Assembly (NCBI RefSeq): GCF_034377285.1
Contig: NZ_CP139715.1
Location: 4,875,465 to 4,939,464, forward strand
DNA length: 64,000 bases
DNA from: Thalassobaculum sp. OXR-137
Lineage (GTDB): Bacteria; Pseudomonadota; Alphaproteobacteria; Thalassobaculales; Thalassobaculaceae
Direction of reading: 5' to 3'
In this document: piece by piece, positions 56,791 to 64,000 of the stretch
Layout of the letters: each line of letters begins with the position of its first letter
How positions within the stretch are numbered: the first letter of the stretch is position 1
Translations under genes and position numbers: made by a program
Notes under the pieces: model-generated
The model's database searches: none
Seen by the model: only the letters and a program-made list of their open reading frames with translations
Told to the model about the DNA's origin: nothing

Positions 56791-57357
56791 TCACCGAGCG
56801 GTCACTCTCGTTTCATGCGCCAACCTGGAAACCGTCGAACGATGGACGCCGAAGGTGCGGGCGATTTCGGCCTGGCTCTGGCCCTCTTGCATCCAGCGAA
56901 CTGCCTTTCGGCGCTGGTCGCTGGTGAGAGCACGACGGCGGCCAAGTGGGCGGCCCTGCTCACGGGCATGGGCGAGGCCCGCGCGGGTGCGTTCCCTGAT
57001 CATCTCCCGCTCGAACTCTGCCACACTGCCCAGCATCTGCATCATCATCCGGCCGGCCGGCGTTGTAGTATCGATAGCCTCGGTCAGCGACCGGAAGCCT
57101 GCTCCCGCCTTGTCGAGGCGGTCCATGATGCGCAGAAGGTCCATGAGGGAACGGGAAAGACGGTCGAGTTTCCAGACGATAACAACGTCGCCCTGTCCGA
57201 CGGCATCCAGAAGCTCTTGGAGGGATGTACGGTCAAACCGCCCACCAGACGCTGCGTCTTCGAATATGGTCTCGGCTCCCGCCGCCTTCAGCGCAGCAAC
57301 CTGTGCAGCCGTGTCCTGGCCTTCAGCTTTCGATACGCGGGCATAGCCGAAGATCAA
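56791..57357 (-). CDS. Resolvase/invertase-family serine recombinase
   Basis: 188 residues, TTG start. The catalytic Ser is in FGYARVSKAEGQD, with WKLDRLSRSLMDLL and the hinge region EFEREMIRERTRAGLA. The C-terminal Hin-like helix-turn-helix is SQAEIARTFGVHRSTVSRLA. Size and order match Tn3-type resolvases and DNA invertases. No resolution site or matching inverted repeats were recognised around it, so its substrate here is unclear. Confidence 0.93.
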   Translation of the reverse strand: MIFGYARVSKAEGQDTAAQVAALKAAGAETIFEDAASGGRFDRTSLQELLDAVGQGDVVIVWKLDRLSRSLMDLLRIMDRLDKAGAGFRSLTEAIDTTTPAGRMMMQMLGSVAEFEREMIRERTRAGLAHAREQGRPLGRRRALTSDQRRKAVRWMQEGQSQAEIARTFGVHRSTVSRLAHETRVTAR

Positions 57358-57449
57358 CCGTCAAATTCGCTCCATCTATTTGCAACAAGTATTCGCAACA
57401 CGTTTTCACAATATCATCAACGGCGCCCGTCTTGTTGCAAAAACGGTAC

Positions 57450-57626
57450 TTAAAGCGCCCTACGCGGATAAACGATGAGCTCGGCCTTCAACAGTTGCGC
57501 ACGTCTCTCGGCTTCCCGCATCGCGTCGTCGAATGTGCCAAACTCAAGCTCCAATATCGGCTGGTCGCACCTTACTGTCCAGATAACGTCTTTCGGATTT
57601 TTCTGAAATACAACAATTTTTGCCAT
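57450..57626 (-). CDS. Small DUF2188-like protein
   Basis: 58 residues from ATG 57626: a Trp-containing strand (DVIWTVRCDQ), an Ala/Glu/Arg helix (FDDAMREAERRAQLLKAEL) and a final strand (IVYP). This strand-helix-strand plan resembles DUF2188 proteins of unknown function. The surrounding DNA is A+T-rich; nothing is seen in 57627-57780. Confidence 0.6.
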   Translation of the reverse strand: MAKIVVFQKNPKDVIWTVRCDQPILELEFGTFDDAMREAERRAQLLKAELIVYPRRAL

Positions 57627-57780
57627 GCATTTTATTCCAATAATATAATTCTTTACGCAATCAAACAAACCTCCTCCACAAGCCTATAATGATCATTAGG
57701 TGTTTGTAATTTCACAATAATTTCCAGAGTTATTTTTTCGGCACAACATTCTATATTTGTTGTTATCGTACTCGTCGAAA

Positions 57781-59685
57781 TTATATTTTCTTCAACAATT
57801 TCTCTAGTTGCGATCGCCACCGTTCAGGGTTTTGGTAAAAACCGTTTGTTGGGTCGTCATGCGCCCTAGGCTTCAACCAATTAACTTTGCCGAATATACC
57901 TTCAAACTCTTTCTGGCGACCATCCTCGTAAAAGATCAGATCCGGGTGCCCTGCGATTTCCAGCGGGACCGTTTTGGCGCGCGCGTAAAGCTGTTCTACT
58001 GTGTGCAACATGCGATCGGGGGCACACACAGATTCTCTGGTGGCGGCCCCGCGCACCGGGTCGGCAATAAGCAGACCTGAAATGTCGCCTCTTTCAACGG
58101 CGCTGAGCATGGCAACTGCACCAACGCCGCGACTCACCCCGATGATGTGGTCGTAACTACGGCGCTTTAACCAGTGAGCCGCATCACCAATGTGCACGCC
58201 GCCGTCTTGGGCAGCGATTAAATATTCGGGATTGGCGCAGGGGCCATACTCCTCCAGCGTGCCGCCGACTGTTTCACCGTAACCAGCCCGATGCAGAACC
58301 AGAACATCGCCAAACTCAAGCAACATCTCAACAGTCCGCGCCGCGACTAAATCGAATGCCCGGACGAATGGTGAATAACTCATCGGGTCATAGCTATGCG
58401 TGAGGAGGAATACTCGATCTGCCCTTGCATCAGTGCTCTTGGAATACAGACGGGCATCGAGCTTGGCACCCTCTGAATAGATTTTCAGATTTCTCGGCCG
58501 ATCAACTTGCGGCAGCTCGATTAAGCCCATTTGACGAGCGCGGCGGTAAGCATTGATAAAAAGTTGGCGACTCGGAGAAAATAGCGTTTCCACCCAGGCA
58601 ATGCCTTGCAGTCGCTCGGGAAGTGGAATGGACAAGGGCGTGAAGCCGTTCTCGTGTGTCCGCCGCACCCAGTCTCTGAACGCGTTGGAGCCTTGATCCT
58701 CGCTTGAAGTGAATGCGTCTGAAAGTAAAATTGCATGGGCTGGAGCGAGACACTGAGTATAAAGCTGACGATCCTGGTCAGATCCGAACCCCCACCGCGT
58801 TTGTTTCTGAGCAAAATTACCCGCCTCGACATGCCGACACTCAGCATCCACGGGCGAGGCGGCGTAGTTGTCGTCCACAATCGCGAAATAGTTTAAGAGA
58901 GCTCTGTACAGTGCAGCATCCCGATCCTGCAATTCGTAAGCTGCGGCAAGCGAAGCGTATCCTGCGACAAGCGCATCGAATACTTCAAGCGGGAATTTTG
59001 CCGAAAGAGATGGCTTCCGTCTTTCCTTCGGGCCAAGTTCGGGGTGCGGCCTGCCGTGTGAAAATAGCTGTACCCACATACGCGCAACCTGAGCATCGAA
59101 AGCTGGGGTGTCAGGCAACGCACTGAGAAAGCCGACCTGCGGTGTATCCACTGGATGAACGTCGGATCGACTGCGTCCGTCAACCGTGGCAATGATCGCA
59201 AACGGCTCAGTTCCGGCGGGATCAAGACCGAGCGGATATAAATCAGCGATACGCTCAAACACGGTTGCGATACGTTCGAGGGCAGTGTCGGTTTGTGCGG
59301 GAGTCCACGTAGCCGGACTAAGAAGGCGAACCGGCATCTTTGCGGTTGGCGAAACCGTGACATCTCTGCTTTGCCAAGCCGAGGATCGAACAACGGCTAC
59401 TGTCTGTTTGGCTGGTGCCGTCAAGCATCCGTCGTCGCCTTGTTTCGCGCCGATAGCTTCCCATTCTGCAAGAGCAGGGAACGAATAGCCATCGGAGACG
59501 AAAACCCGCAAGTCCTCATCCTGCCAAGTTTCATGCCCTTGGAATCCCTTGCGTTCTTGATGTGGCGGGAAGAGGCCGCACGACGCCCACGGAACGCTAG
59601 GCGCAAGAGAGATAAGCAGCGTAACGACAGCCCCTGACACAAACTTGAGATTGAGAAACGGTACAGTATGGGCGGCCATTACCAA
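57781..59685 (-). CDS. Secreted protein with C-terminal alpha/beta-hydrolase domain
   Basis: 634 residues. A signal peptide is likely (a hydrophobic run ending PSVPWASC). The first ~390 residues are not recognised. The C-terminal third has an alpha/beta-hydrolase plan: RVFLLTHSYDP near the first strand, a nucleophile elbow HIIGVSRGVGAVAML (G-x-S-x-G), and a late HPDLIFYEDG region. No substrate can be named. Its start overlaps the end of the upstream repeat-protein gene by seven bases, so the two secreted proteins are translated together. Confidence 0.7.
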   Translation of the reverse strand: MVMAAHTVPFLNLKFVSGAVVTLLISLAPSVPWASCGLFPPHQERKGFQGHETWQDEDLRVFVSDGYSFPALAEWEAIGAKQGDDGCLTAPAKQTVAVVRSSAWQSRDVTVSPTAKMPVRLLSPATWTPAQTDTALERIATVFERIADLYPLGLDPAGTEPFAIIATVDGRSRSDVHPVDTPQVGFLSALPDTPAFDAQVARMWVQLFSHGRPHPELGPKERRKPSLSAKFPLEVFDALVAGYASLAAAYELQDRDAALYRALLNYFAIVDDNYAASPVDAECRHVEAGNFAQKQTRWGFGSDQDRQLYTQCLAPAHAILLSDAFTSSEDQGSNAFRDWVRRTHENGFTPLSIPLPERLQGIAWVETLFSPSRQLFINAYRRARQMGLIELPQVDRPRNLKIYSEGAKLDARLYSKSTDARADRVFLLTHSYDPMSYSPFVRAFDLVAARTVEMLLEFGDVLVLHRAGYGETVGGTLEEYGPCANPEYLIAAQDGGVHIGDAAHWLKRRSYDHIIGVSRGVGAVAMLSAVERGDISGLLIADPVRGAATRESVCAPDRMLHTVEQLYARAKTVPLEIAGHPDLIFYEDGRQKEFEGIFGKVNWLKPRAHDDPTNGFYQNPERWRSQLEKLLKKI

Positions 59686-60563
59686 TCCCCCCCGTCACCG
59701 CCAGAGCATTGGTCACAGTTACATTGGTAACAGCTCACCGTTGAGCCGCCACAGGAGCAGACGGAGTTACAGCTTACGCAGGATGCGCCCGAGGTGGTTG
59801 TTGTGGTCGTGCCGGTCGGGGCGTCCGAGGTACAGTTAATTGTCGCACCGTCTGTTGTGCACCATTTTCCACTCGTAAGACTTCCGACTTGGGGATCGCT
59901 TTCCGAGACCAACCCCTGATCGGCTTGGCAGGTCCAACTCGTTCCGTTCCAAATGAGTTTCTGAGATGTTCCGCAAGCTAGAGGAACGTTCACATCACAA
60001 ATGATTTGCGAACCATTTGTGCGGCACCAACGACCGTTGGTCAGACCACCAACTTGTGGGTCGGTTTCTGTTGCTGCTGTTGCACCAATTTCATCGGCTA
60101 CACACACCCAACTCGTACCGTTCCATTGTATTTTGTTAGCGCCCGTGCAGGTTGGGATGGTACCGACGTTGCCTGCACCAACAAACAGCTCGGCCGCAGT
60201 CACCCGGTTGCCTACATTCACGTTTCCGCTTGGGACGTTCAAACCGTTGTTAACAGTTGCACCGTTGTCAAAAATCCCCGTACCGGTAACAGTCAGATTG
60301 CCGGTTGCCGTATCAATGGTGAAGCTGGTCACACACCCACCAGCATCCGCACCTGCATTGGTTGGCGCATAAATCCTACCAGCCGCAGTACAAGCGTTCA
60401 TGCGGTCGTTCTCACCCTGCAAGGTGCCGATTTGGGCATTGGCTTTGCCACCTTCAATCCCGCGGCTGGATGTGGCAAAAAACTTACTCTGCGCAGATAC
60501 GCTTGCGACAATGGCTACACTAAATAAAGATGCTAAAATTACTGATCGCCAAACCATTTTCAT
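59679..60563 (-). CDS. Secreted Cys-rich repeat protein, shufflon/pilus-tip-like
   Basis: 294 residues with a clear signal peptide (VILASLFSVAIVASVSAQ). The middle resembles PilV/tail-fibre stems (NVNVGNRVTAAELFVGAGNV). Two tandem ~55-residue repeats follow, each with WNGTSW, a Cys, ETDPQVG or ESDPQVG, and a second Cys pair. The C-terminus is very Cys-rich (CVSCNSVCSCGG, CYQCNCDQC) after a Thr run, suggesting disulfides or metal. Being close to traG, it may be a conjugative pilus-tip adhesin. Function inferred only. Confidence 0.65.
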   Translation of the reverse strand: MKMVWRSVILASLFSVAIVASVSAQSKFFATSSRGIEGGKANAQIGTLQGENDRMNACTAAGRIYAPTNAGADAGGCVTSFTIDTATGNLTVTGTGIFDNGATVNNGLNVPSGNVNVGNRVTAAELFVGAGNVGTIPTCTGANKIQWNGTSWVCVADEIGATAATETDPQVGGLTNGRWCRTNGSQIICDVNVPLACGTSQKLIWNGTSWTCQADQGLVSESDPQVGSLTSGKWCTTDGATINCTSDAPTGTTTTTTSGASCVSCNSVCSCGGSTVSCYQCNCDQCSGGDGGDW

Positions 60564-60791
60564 ATACCTAATAATTAAAAATATTTATTTGTACGATAAA
60601 ATACGAATTCAAATACTTATATTGCCACACACAAATATACCGCATGACATAATATTTTTAACGAGATAATTGAGGAAATTTAAATAAAATTATTGAAATA
60701 TTTGCTCTTTACTGTGCACACGCCGGAATATCGCAATGGTTATTGCGGCGATGTAGATATAAAAATTTTTGTCATAAATCATAATCTAATG

Positions 60792-60856
60792 GCGTTGCCG
60801 ACCCTGGTGAATGTATTCTTGTTAACCTAGGGTAATAACAAGTGGATCGGCAACGC
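60792..60856. other. Nested inverted repeat in the traG upstream region
   Basis: Outer arms GCGTTGCCGA (60792-60801) and TCGGCAACGC (60847-60856) enclose inner arms CTTGTTA (60818-60824) and TAACAAG (60836-60842). It lies in the 398-base A+T-rich gap 60564-60961, about 105 bases before traG. No other gene was seen there. It could be a transfer-origin or regulatory structure, or a two-way terminator. Confidence 0.55.
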
Positions 60857-60961
60857 TAATTACTATATGCATTATTTTATATCATTTCTACCTGTCAGTA
60901 TTTTTATTTAACACACCATCATAAACCCTTGAATGTATTCAACGTTAAAAAGGGTAATATC

Positions 60962-61654
60962 ATGGCTGTGATAGACTACGCTAAGCGTGCCCTATGGGCA
61001 TGCGCCATCTGGCTCCCATTGCTGCTGTTTGCATCGATCGGGCTTTATCTCTTCTTCTATTATTTTTCCACGAGCACGCTGGTTGCCAAGGCATTGTGCG
61101 CCGGAGGATTGCTCGGGCTGTTTCTGATGACTTGGGCCGTGCAGCGGGTATTTTTCGTTCCACGCGATGCCTATGGCAAGGCCGCTTTTGCAGCATCATC
61201 AGATTTGCGGCGGGCCGAATTGCTCAAGCGCGGGCCGATCATCGGCAAGTCCAGATGGCGTTTCATCCGTCACGCCAAACCAGGTCACCTTCTAACCTTC
61301 GCCCCGACACGTTCCGGCAAGGGCGTCGGGGCCGTCATCCCGAACCTGCTCGACCATCCCGGTTCAGTCGTCGTGACGGATATCAAGGGCGAGAACCATG
61401 CGGTCACACGAGCGTACCGCGAGACGCTGGGCAGGGTGATTGCCTTCGCCCCCTTCGATTCCACCCTCGGCGGTGATGGCTATAATCCAATCGACTTCAT
61501 ACGGACCTTTACACCGAAAGAGGTGGACGATGCTCGCATGATCGCGGAGATGCTGGTCGCCCCCGATGGGAAGGAAGCCAATCACTGGGAACGGGAAGCG
61601 CGGACTCTGCTGACCGGCCTGCTCCTGCATGTGGCGCTGGAGCGCAAACCCCAG
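60962..61654 (+). pseudogene. traG: TraG/VirD4-type coupling protein, truncated by IS21
   Basis: 231 codons remain of a normally ~600-residue protein. There are two N-terminal membrane spans (residues ~12-32 and ~43-60), then GHLLTFAPTRSGKGVGAVIP (Walker A) and VVTDIKGENHAVTRAY. Such proteins bring DNA to the conjugative type IV secretion channel. The start ATG 60962 has AAGGG upstream. IS21 copy 2 begins at 61655, and a stop follows one codon later. The remainder should lie beyond the window. Confidence 0.9.
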
Positions 61655-61714
61655 TGTTGATACCGGAGTGAATCTCCCCAGAACCGCCGTTTGAAAATTC
61701 CCCAGTTGGCGTGT

Positions 61715-61790
61715 CGCCGGTCATCCGGGGCGCGCCCCGGATGACCGGCGGCGGCGAGTTGCCGATGCTCCTCTCGGTCGGCGAGAGGAG
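61715..61790 (+). promoter_or_regulatory. IS21 leader structures, copy 2
   Basis: 61715-61750 is the 36-bp perfect palindrome. 61768-61790 is the 9-bp stem (CTCCTCTCG / CGAGAGGAG) with a 5-base loop, whose 3' arm carries the Shine-Dalgarno of istA (GTG 61798). Confidence 0.7.
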
Positions 61791-61797
61791 TTCGGCG

Positions 61798-63066
61798 GTG
61801 ATCAAACTGGGAGAGATGCTCATGATCTTGGAACTGCATCGGCAGGGGCTGTCTATATCGGCGATCGCACGGGAGAGCGGGTTCGACCGCAAGACCGTTC
61901 GTCGCTACATCGAGCGCGGCCTGGAGCCACCGAGCTATGGCCCACGCAGGCCACGGTCACGTCTGCTGGATCCGTACACCCCCTATCTGCGCGAACGCGT
62001 GATGACGTGGCCTGGCCTGACCGGCGCCCGGCTGCTGCGAGAATTGCGGGACCTCGGCTATAGCGGCGGCTATACGGCGGTGACGGATTATCTGCGTGAT
62101 ATCCGTCCCGCGCCGACACCGGGTTATGAGATCCGCTTCGAGACACCTCCCGGTCAGCAAGGACAGGTCGACTTTGCTCAGTTCCAGGTGGTGTTCACCG
62201 ATGAGCCGGAACAGCCGCGGATCGTGTGGCTGTTCTCGCTGGTCCTGGGGCATAGCCGCCTGATCTGGGCACGGTTCGTCGCCCATCAGGACCTAGCGAC
62301 AGTGCTGCGCTGCCACGTCGCCGCCTTCGACGCGATCGGCGGCGTGCCACGCGAGCTTCTCTACGACCGCATGAAGACGGCGGTGATCGGCGAAGCTGCT
62401 GACGGGGAGCCGCGCGGCATCGTCTACAACAGGGCCCTTGTGGATCTGGCCCGCCACTATGGCTTCCACCCGCGCGCGTGCCAGCCCTACCGGGCCAAGA
62501 CCAAGGGCAAGGTCGAGCGGCCGTTCCGATACATCCGCGAGGACTTCTTCTTGGCCCGTTCGTTCCGCAACCTGGACGATCTGAACGAGCAGCTGCGGCG
62601 CTGGCTGGACAGTGTCGCCAATCCCAGGGTGCATGCCACAACCCGGCGGGTCGTGAACGAGGCGTTCGCCGAGGAGAAGCCGCACCTGCTGGTTCTGCCT
62701 CTGGCGCCGTTCCGCTCCGTACTACGTCTGGAGCGACGGATCTCCCGGGAAGGGATGGTAAGCGTCGGTGGCAACTTCTACAGCGTTCCGGATGCCACCC
62801 GGCGGCGCACGGTCGAGGTGCACACGCTCGCCCAGGAGATCAGGATCTTCGAGGACGGCACGTTGATCGCGACCCATCCGGTCCTGGAAGGCCGCCACCA
62901 GCGCCGGGTGGCTCCTGGACACCGAAAAGGAGGGGGCTCCACAGGACGAAGACGTGGAGCCGACGGAGATGTGGTCGTCAGCCGAACCGGCGACGTGGTC
63001 GCTCAGCGCTCCCTGGAGTTCTACGACGCTGTCGCTCGCCGTCTTGCCCGGGAGTGCCGGTCATGA
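61798..63066 (+). CDS. istA: IS21 transposase IstA, copy 2
   Basis: Same 422-residue DDE transposase as in copy 1, intact. GTG 61798 follows GAGAGGAG by seven bases and gives the family-typical start M-I-K-L-G-E. Overlaps istB by four bases. Confidence 0.93.
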   Translation: MIKLGEMLMILELHRQGLSISAIARESGFDRKTVRRYIERGLEPPSYGPRRPRSRLLDPYTPYLRERVMTWPGLTGARLLRELRDLGYSGGYTAVTDYLRDIRPAPTPGYEIRFETPPGQQGQVDFAQFQVVFTDEPEQPRIVWLFSLVLGHSRLIWARFVAHQDLATVLRCHVAAFDAIGGVPRELLYDRMKTAVIGEAADGEPRGIVYNRALVDLARHYGFHPRACQPYRAKTKGKVERPFRYIREDFFLARSFRNLDDLNEQLRRWLDSVANPRVHATTRRVVNEAFAEEKPHLLVLPLAPFRSVLRLERRISREGMVSVGGNFYSVPDATRRRTVEVHTLAQEIRIFEDGTLIATHPVLEGRHQRRVAPGHRKGGGSTGRRRGADGDVVVSRTGDVVAQRSLEFYDAVARRLARECRS

Positions 63067-63935
63067 GCGCTCCAGGTGATCTGACCCCGTCGACCCTGGA
63101 GCGGATCCGCCACGATCTGGTCGGTCTGAAAATGCCACGCGCCCTGGAAGCCCTCGATCAGGTCGTGCGCCGCCTCGAGCACGGGGAGATCGGTGCTCTG
63201 GAGGCCATCGACATGCTGCTCGCCGAGGAACTGACCCTGCGCGAGAACAGCCGCATCAAGACGGCCCTGCGCATGGGCCGACTGGCGACCATCAAGACGC
63301 TCTCAGGGTTCGACTTCTCCTTCCAGCCGTCGCTCGACCGCGATCGTATCCTCACCCTCGCACAACTCGGCTTTATCGGTCGCTGCGAGGTCGTCCACTT
63401 CCTCGGCCCGCCCGGCACCGGCAAGAGCCATCTGGCCATCGCCCTCGGCGTCGAGGCGGTGAAGGCAGGGCGCAGTGTCTACTTTTGCACACTCGCCGAC
63501 CTGCTCGGGCAACTCGCCCGCGCCGAGCGCGAGGGACGGCTGACGGAACGCATACGCTTCTTCTGTCGACCGGCTCTGCTGATCGTTGACGAGATCGGCT
63601 ACCTGCCCGTCGTTCCTGGGGGTGGCAACCTGTTCTTCCAGCTGGTCAACGCCCGATACGAGCGTGGTGCGATGGTCCTGACCTCCAACCGCGGCTTTGC
63701 CGAATGGGGCGAGGTGTTCGGAGACCCGGTCGTCGCCACCGCACTCCTCGACCGCCTGCTGCATCATGCTCTGGTCATCCAGATCGAAGGCTCCAGCTAC
63801 CGGTTGCGCCAGCACGCCGACCTCATGCCCGAGCACGTCCGCTCCAAGGCTACCATCACACCGCCGACCCCAGCACCGCTACGACGGCCAAGGGGACGGC
63901 CGCCCAAAAACGACCACATCACCGCGACAACCTGA
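63063..63935 (+). CDS. istB: IS21 helper ATPase IstB, copy 2
   Basis: Same 290-residue AAA+ ATPase as in copy 1 (Walker A GPPGTGKSHLAIAL), intact. It ends 60 bases before the element end. Confidence 0.95.
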   Translation: MSAPGDLTPSTLERIRHDLVGLKMPRALEALDQVVRRLEHGEIGALEAIDMLLAEELTLRENSRIKTALRMGRLATIKTLSGFDFSFQPSLDRDRILTLAQLGFIGRCEVVHFLGPPGTGKSHLAIALGVEAVKAGRSVYFCTLADLLGQLARAEREGRLTERIRFFCRPALLIVDEIGYLPVVPGGGNLFFQLVNARYERGAMVLTSNRGFAEWGEVFGDPVVATALLDRLLHHALVIQIEGSSYRLRQHADLMPEHVRSKATITPPTPAPLRRPRGRPPKNDHITATT

Positions 63936-64000
63936 CCGGCGAAACTGGGGAAATTTACTTCGGCGCTTCTGGGGAAATTACGGGCGGCATTGACACCCCA

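Larger units (their letters stand above)
61655..63995 (+). mobile_element. IS21-family insertion sequence, copy 2
   Basis: 2,341 bp with the same ends and coding content as copy 1, in the opposite orientation. CCCCA precedes (61649-61653, then G) and CCCCA follows (63996-64000). A 6-bp duplication CCCCAG would fit, but its last base lies past the window. The insertion interrupts traG. Confidence 0.95.

Noticed and set aside
56791..60563. Shufflon switching of the Cys-rich protein by the nearby resolvase
   Set aside because: No inverted repeats or alternative 3' cassettes were recognised around the repeat-protein gene.

Overview
The window looks like a high-GC alphaproteobacterial chromosome, probably from a phototrophic lineage near Rhodospirillales. 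The clue is bciA, the 8-vinyl reductase of (bacterio)chlorophyll synthesis, lying next to the 3' end of an initiator tRNA-fMet gene. The taxonomic placement is inference.

Bases 1-16,080 read as ordinary chromosome. They hold the 3' part of a secreted RTX repeat protein, then a minus-strand group (winged-helix/TPR regulator, PAP2-type phosphatase or haloperoxidase, subtilisin-like protease, two related small proteins). A GFA-family protein, a metallo-beta-lactamase/beta-CASP hydrolase and a YhiI-RbbA-YhhJ-like export operon follow. bciA (16,081-19,437) is broken twice, by an in-frame TAG and by a 2,341-bp IS21-family element with a 5-bp target duplication.

Bases about 19,626-43,445 are a first integrated element. 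A 13-bp repeat of the tRNA-fMet 3' end marks both limits. It carries an IS5-family copy lacking one terminal repeat, an AT-rich gene for an oddly arranged Hsp70/actin-fold ATPase, and a BREX type 1 operon (brxA-brxB-brxC-pglX-pglZ-brxL) whose pglX has an in-frame TGA. Beyond an IS3 remnant and small genes is a translationally coupled recombination operon: two tyrosine recombinases, an unknown protein with a possible frameshift, and a large serine recombinase whose last codons are read from the tRNA attachment site.

Bases about 43,560-61,654 look like a second element stacked at the same tRNA. It starts with a tyrosine integrase and an excisionase-like protein, then a Xre/RES toxin-antitoxin pair. 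A compact five-gene operon follows: DUF499-type ATPase, small PglZ-domain protein, DUF1156 DNA methylase, unknown 166-residue protein, SNF2-type helicase. This is BREX-like in logic but matches no standard BREX gene order I know, and is the best candidate here for an undescribed defence system. Next come a resolvase, a secreted alpha/beta-hydrolase paired with a Cys-rich repeat protein, and a traG/virD4 gene cut off by a second copy of the same IS21 element (61,655-63,995).

The two IS21 copies face each other in inverted orientation around both islands. Each island thus carries its own methylase-based defence module plus mobility genes, forming a tandem defence-island array at one tRNA gene. 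No CRISPR array, rRNA or complete tRNA gene was found.
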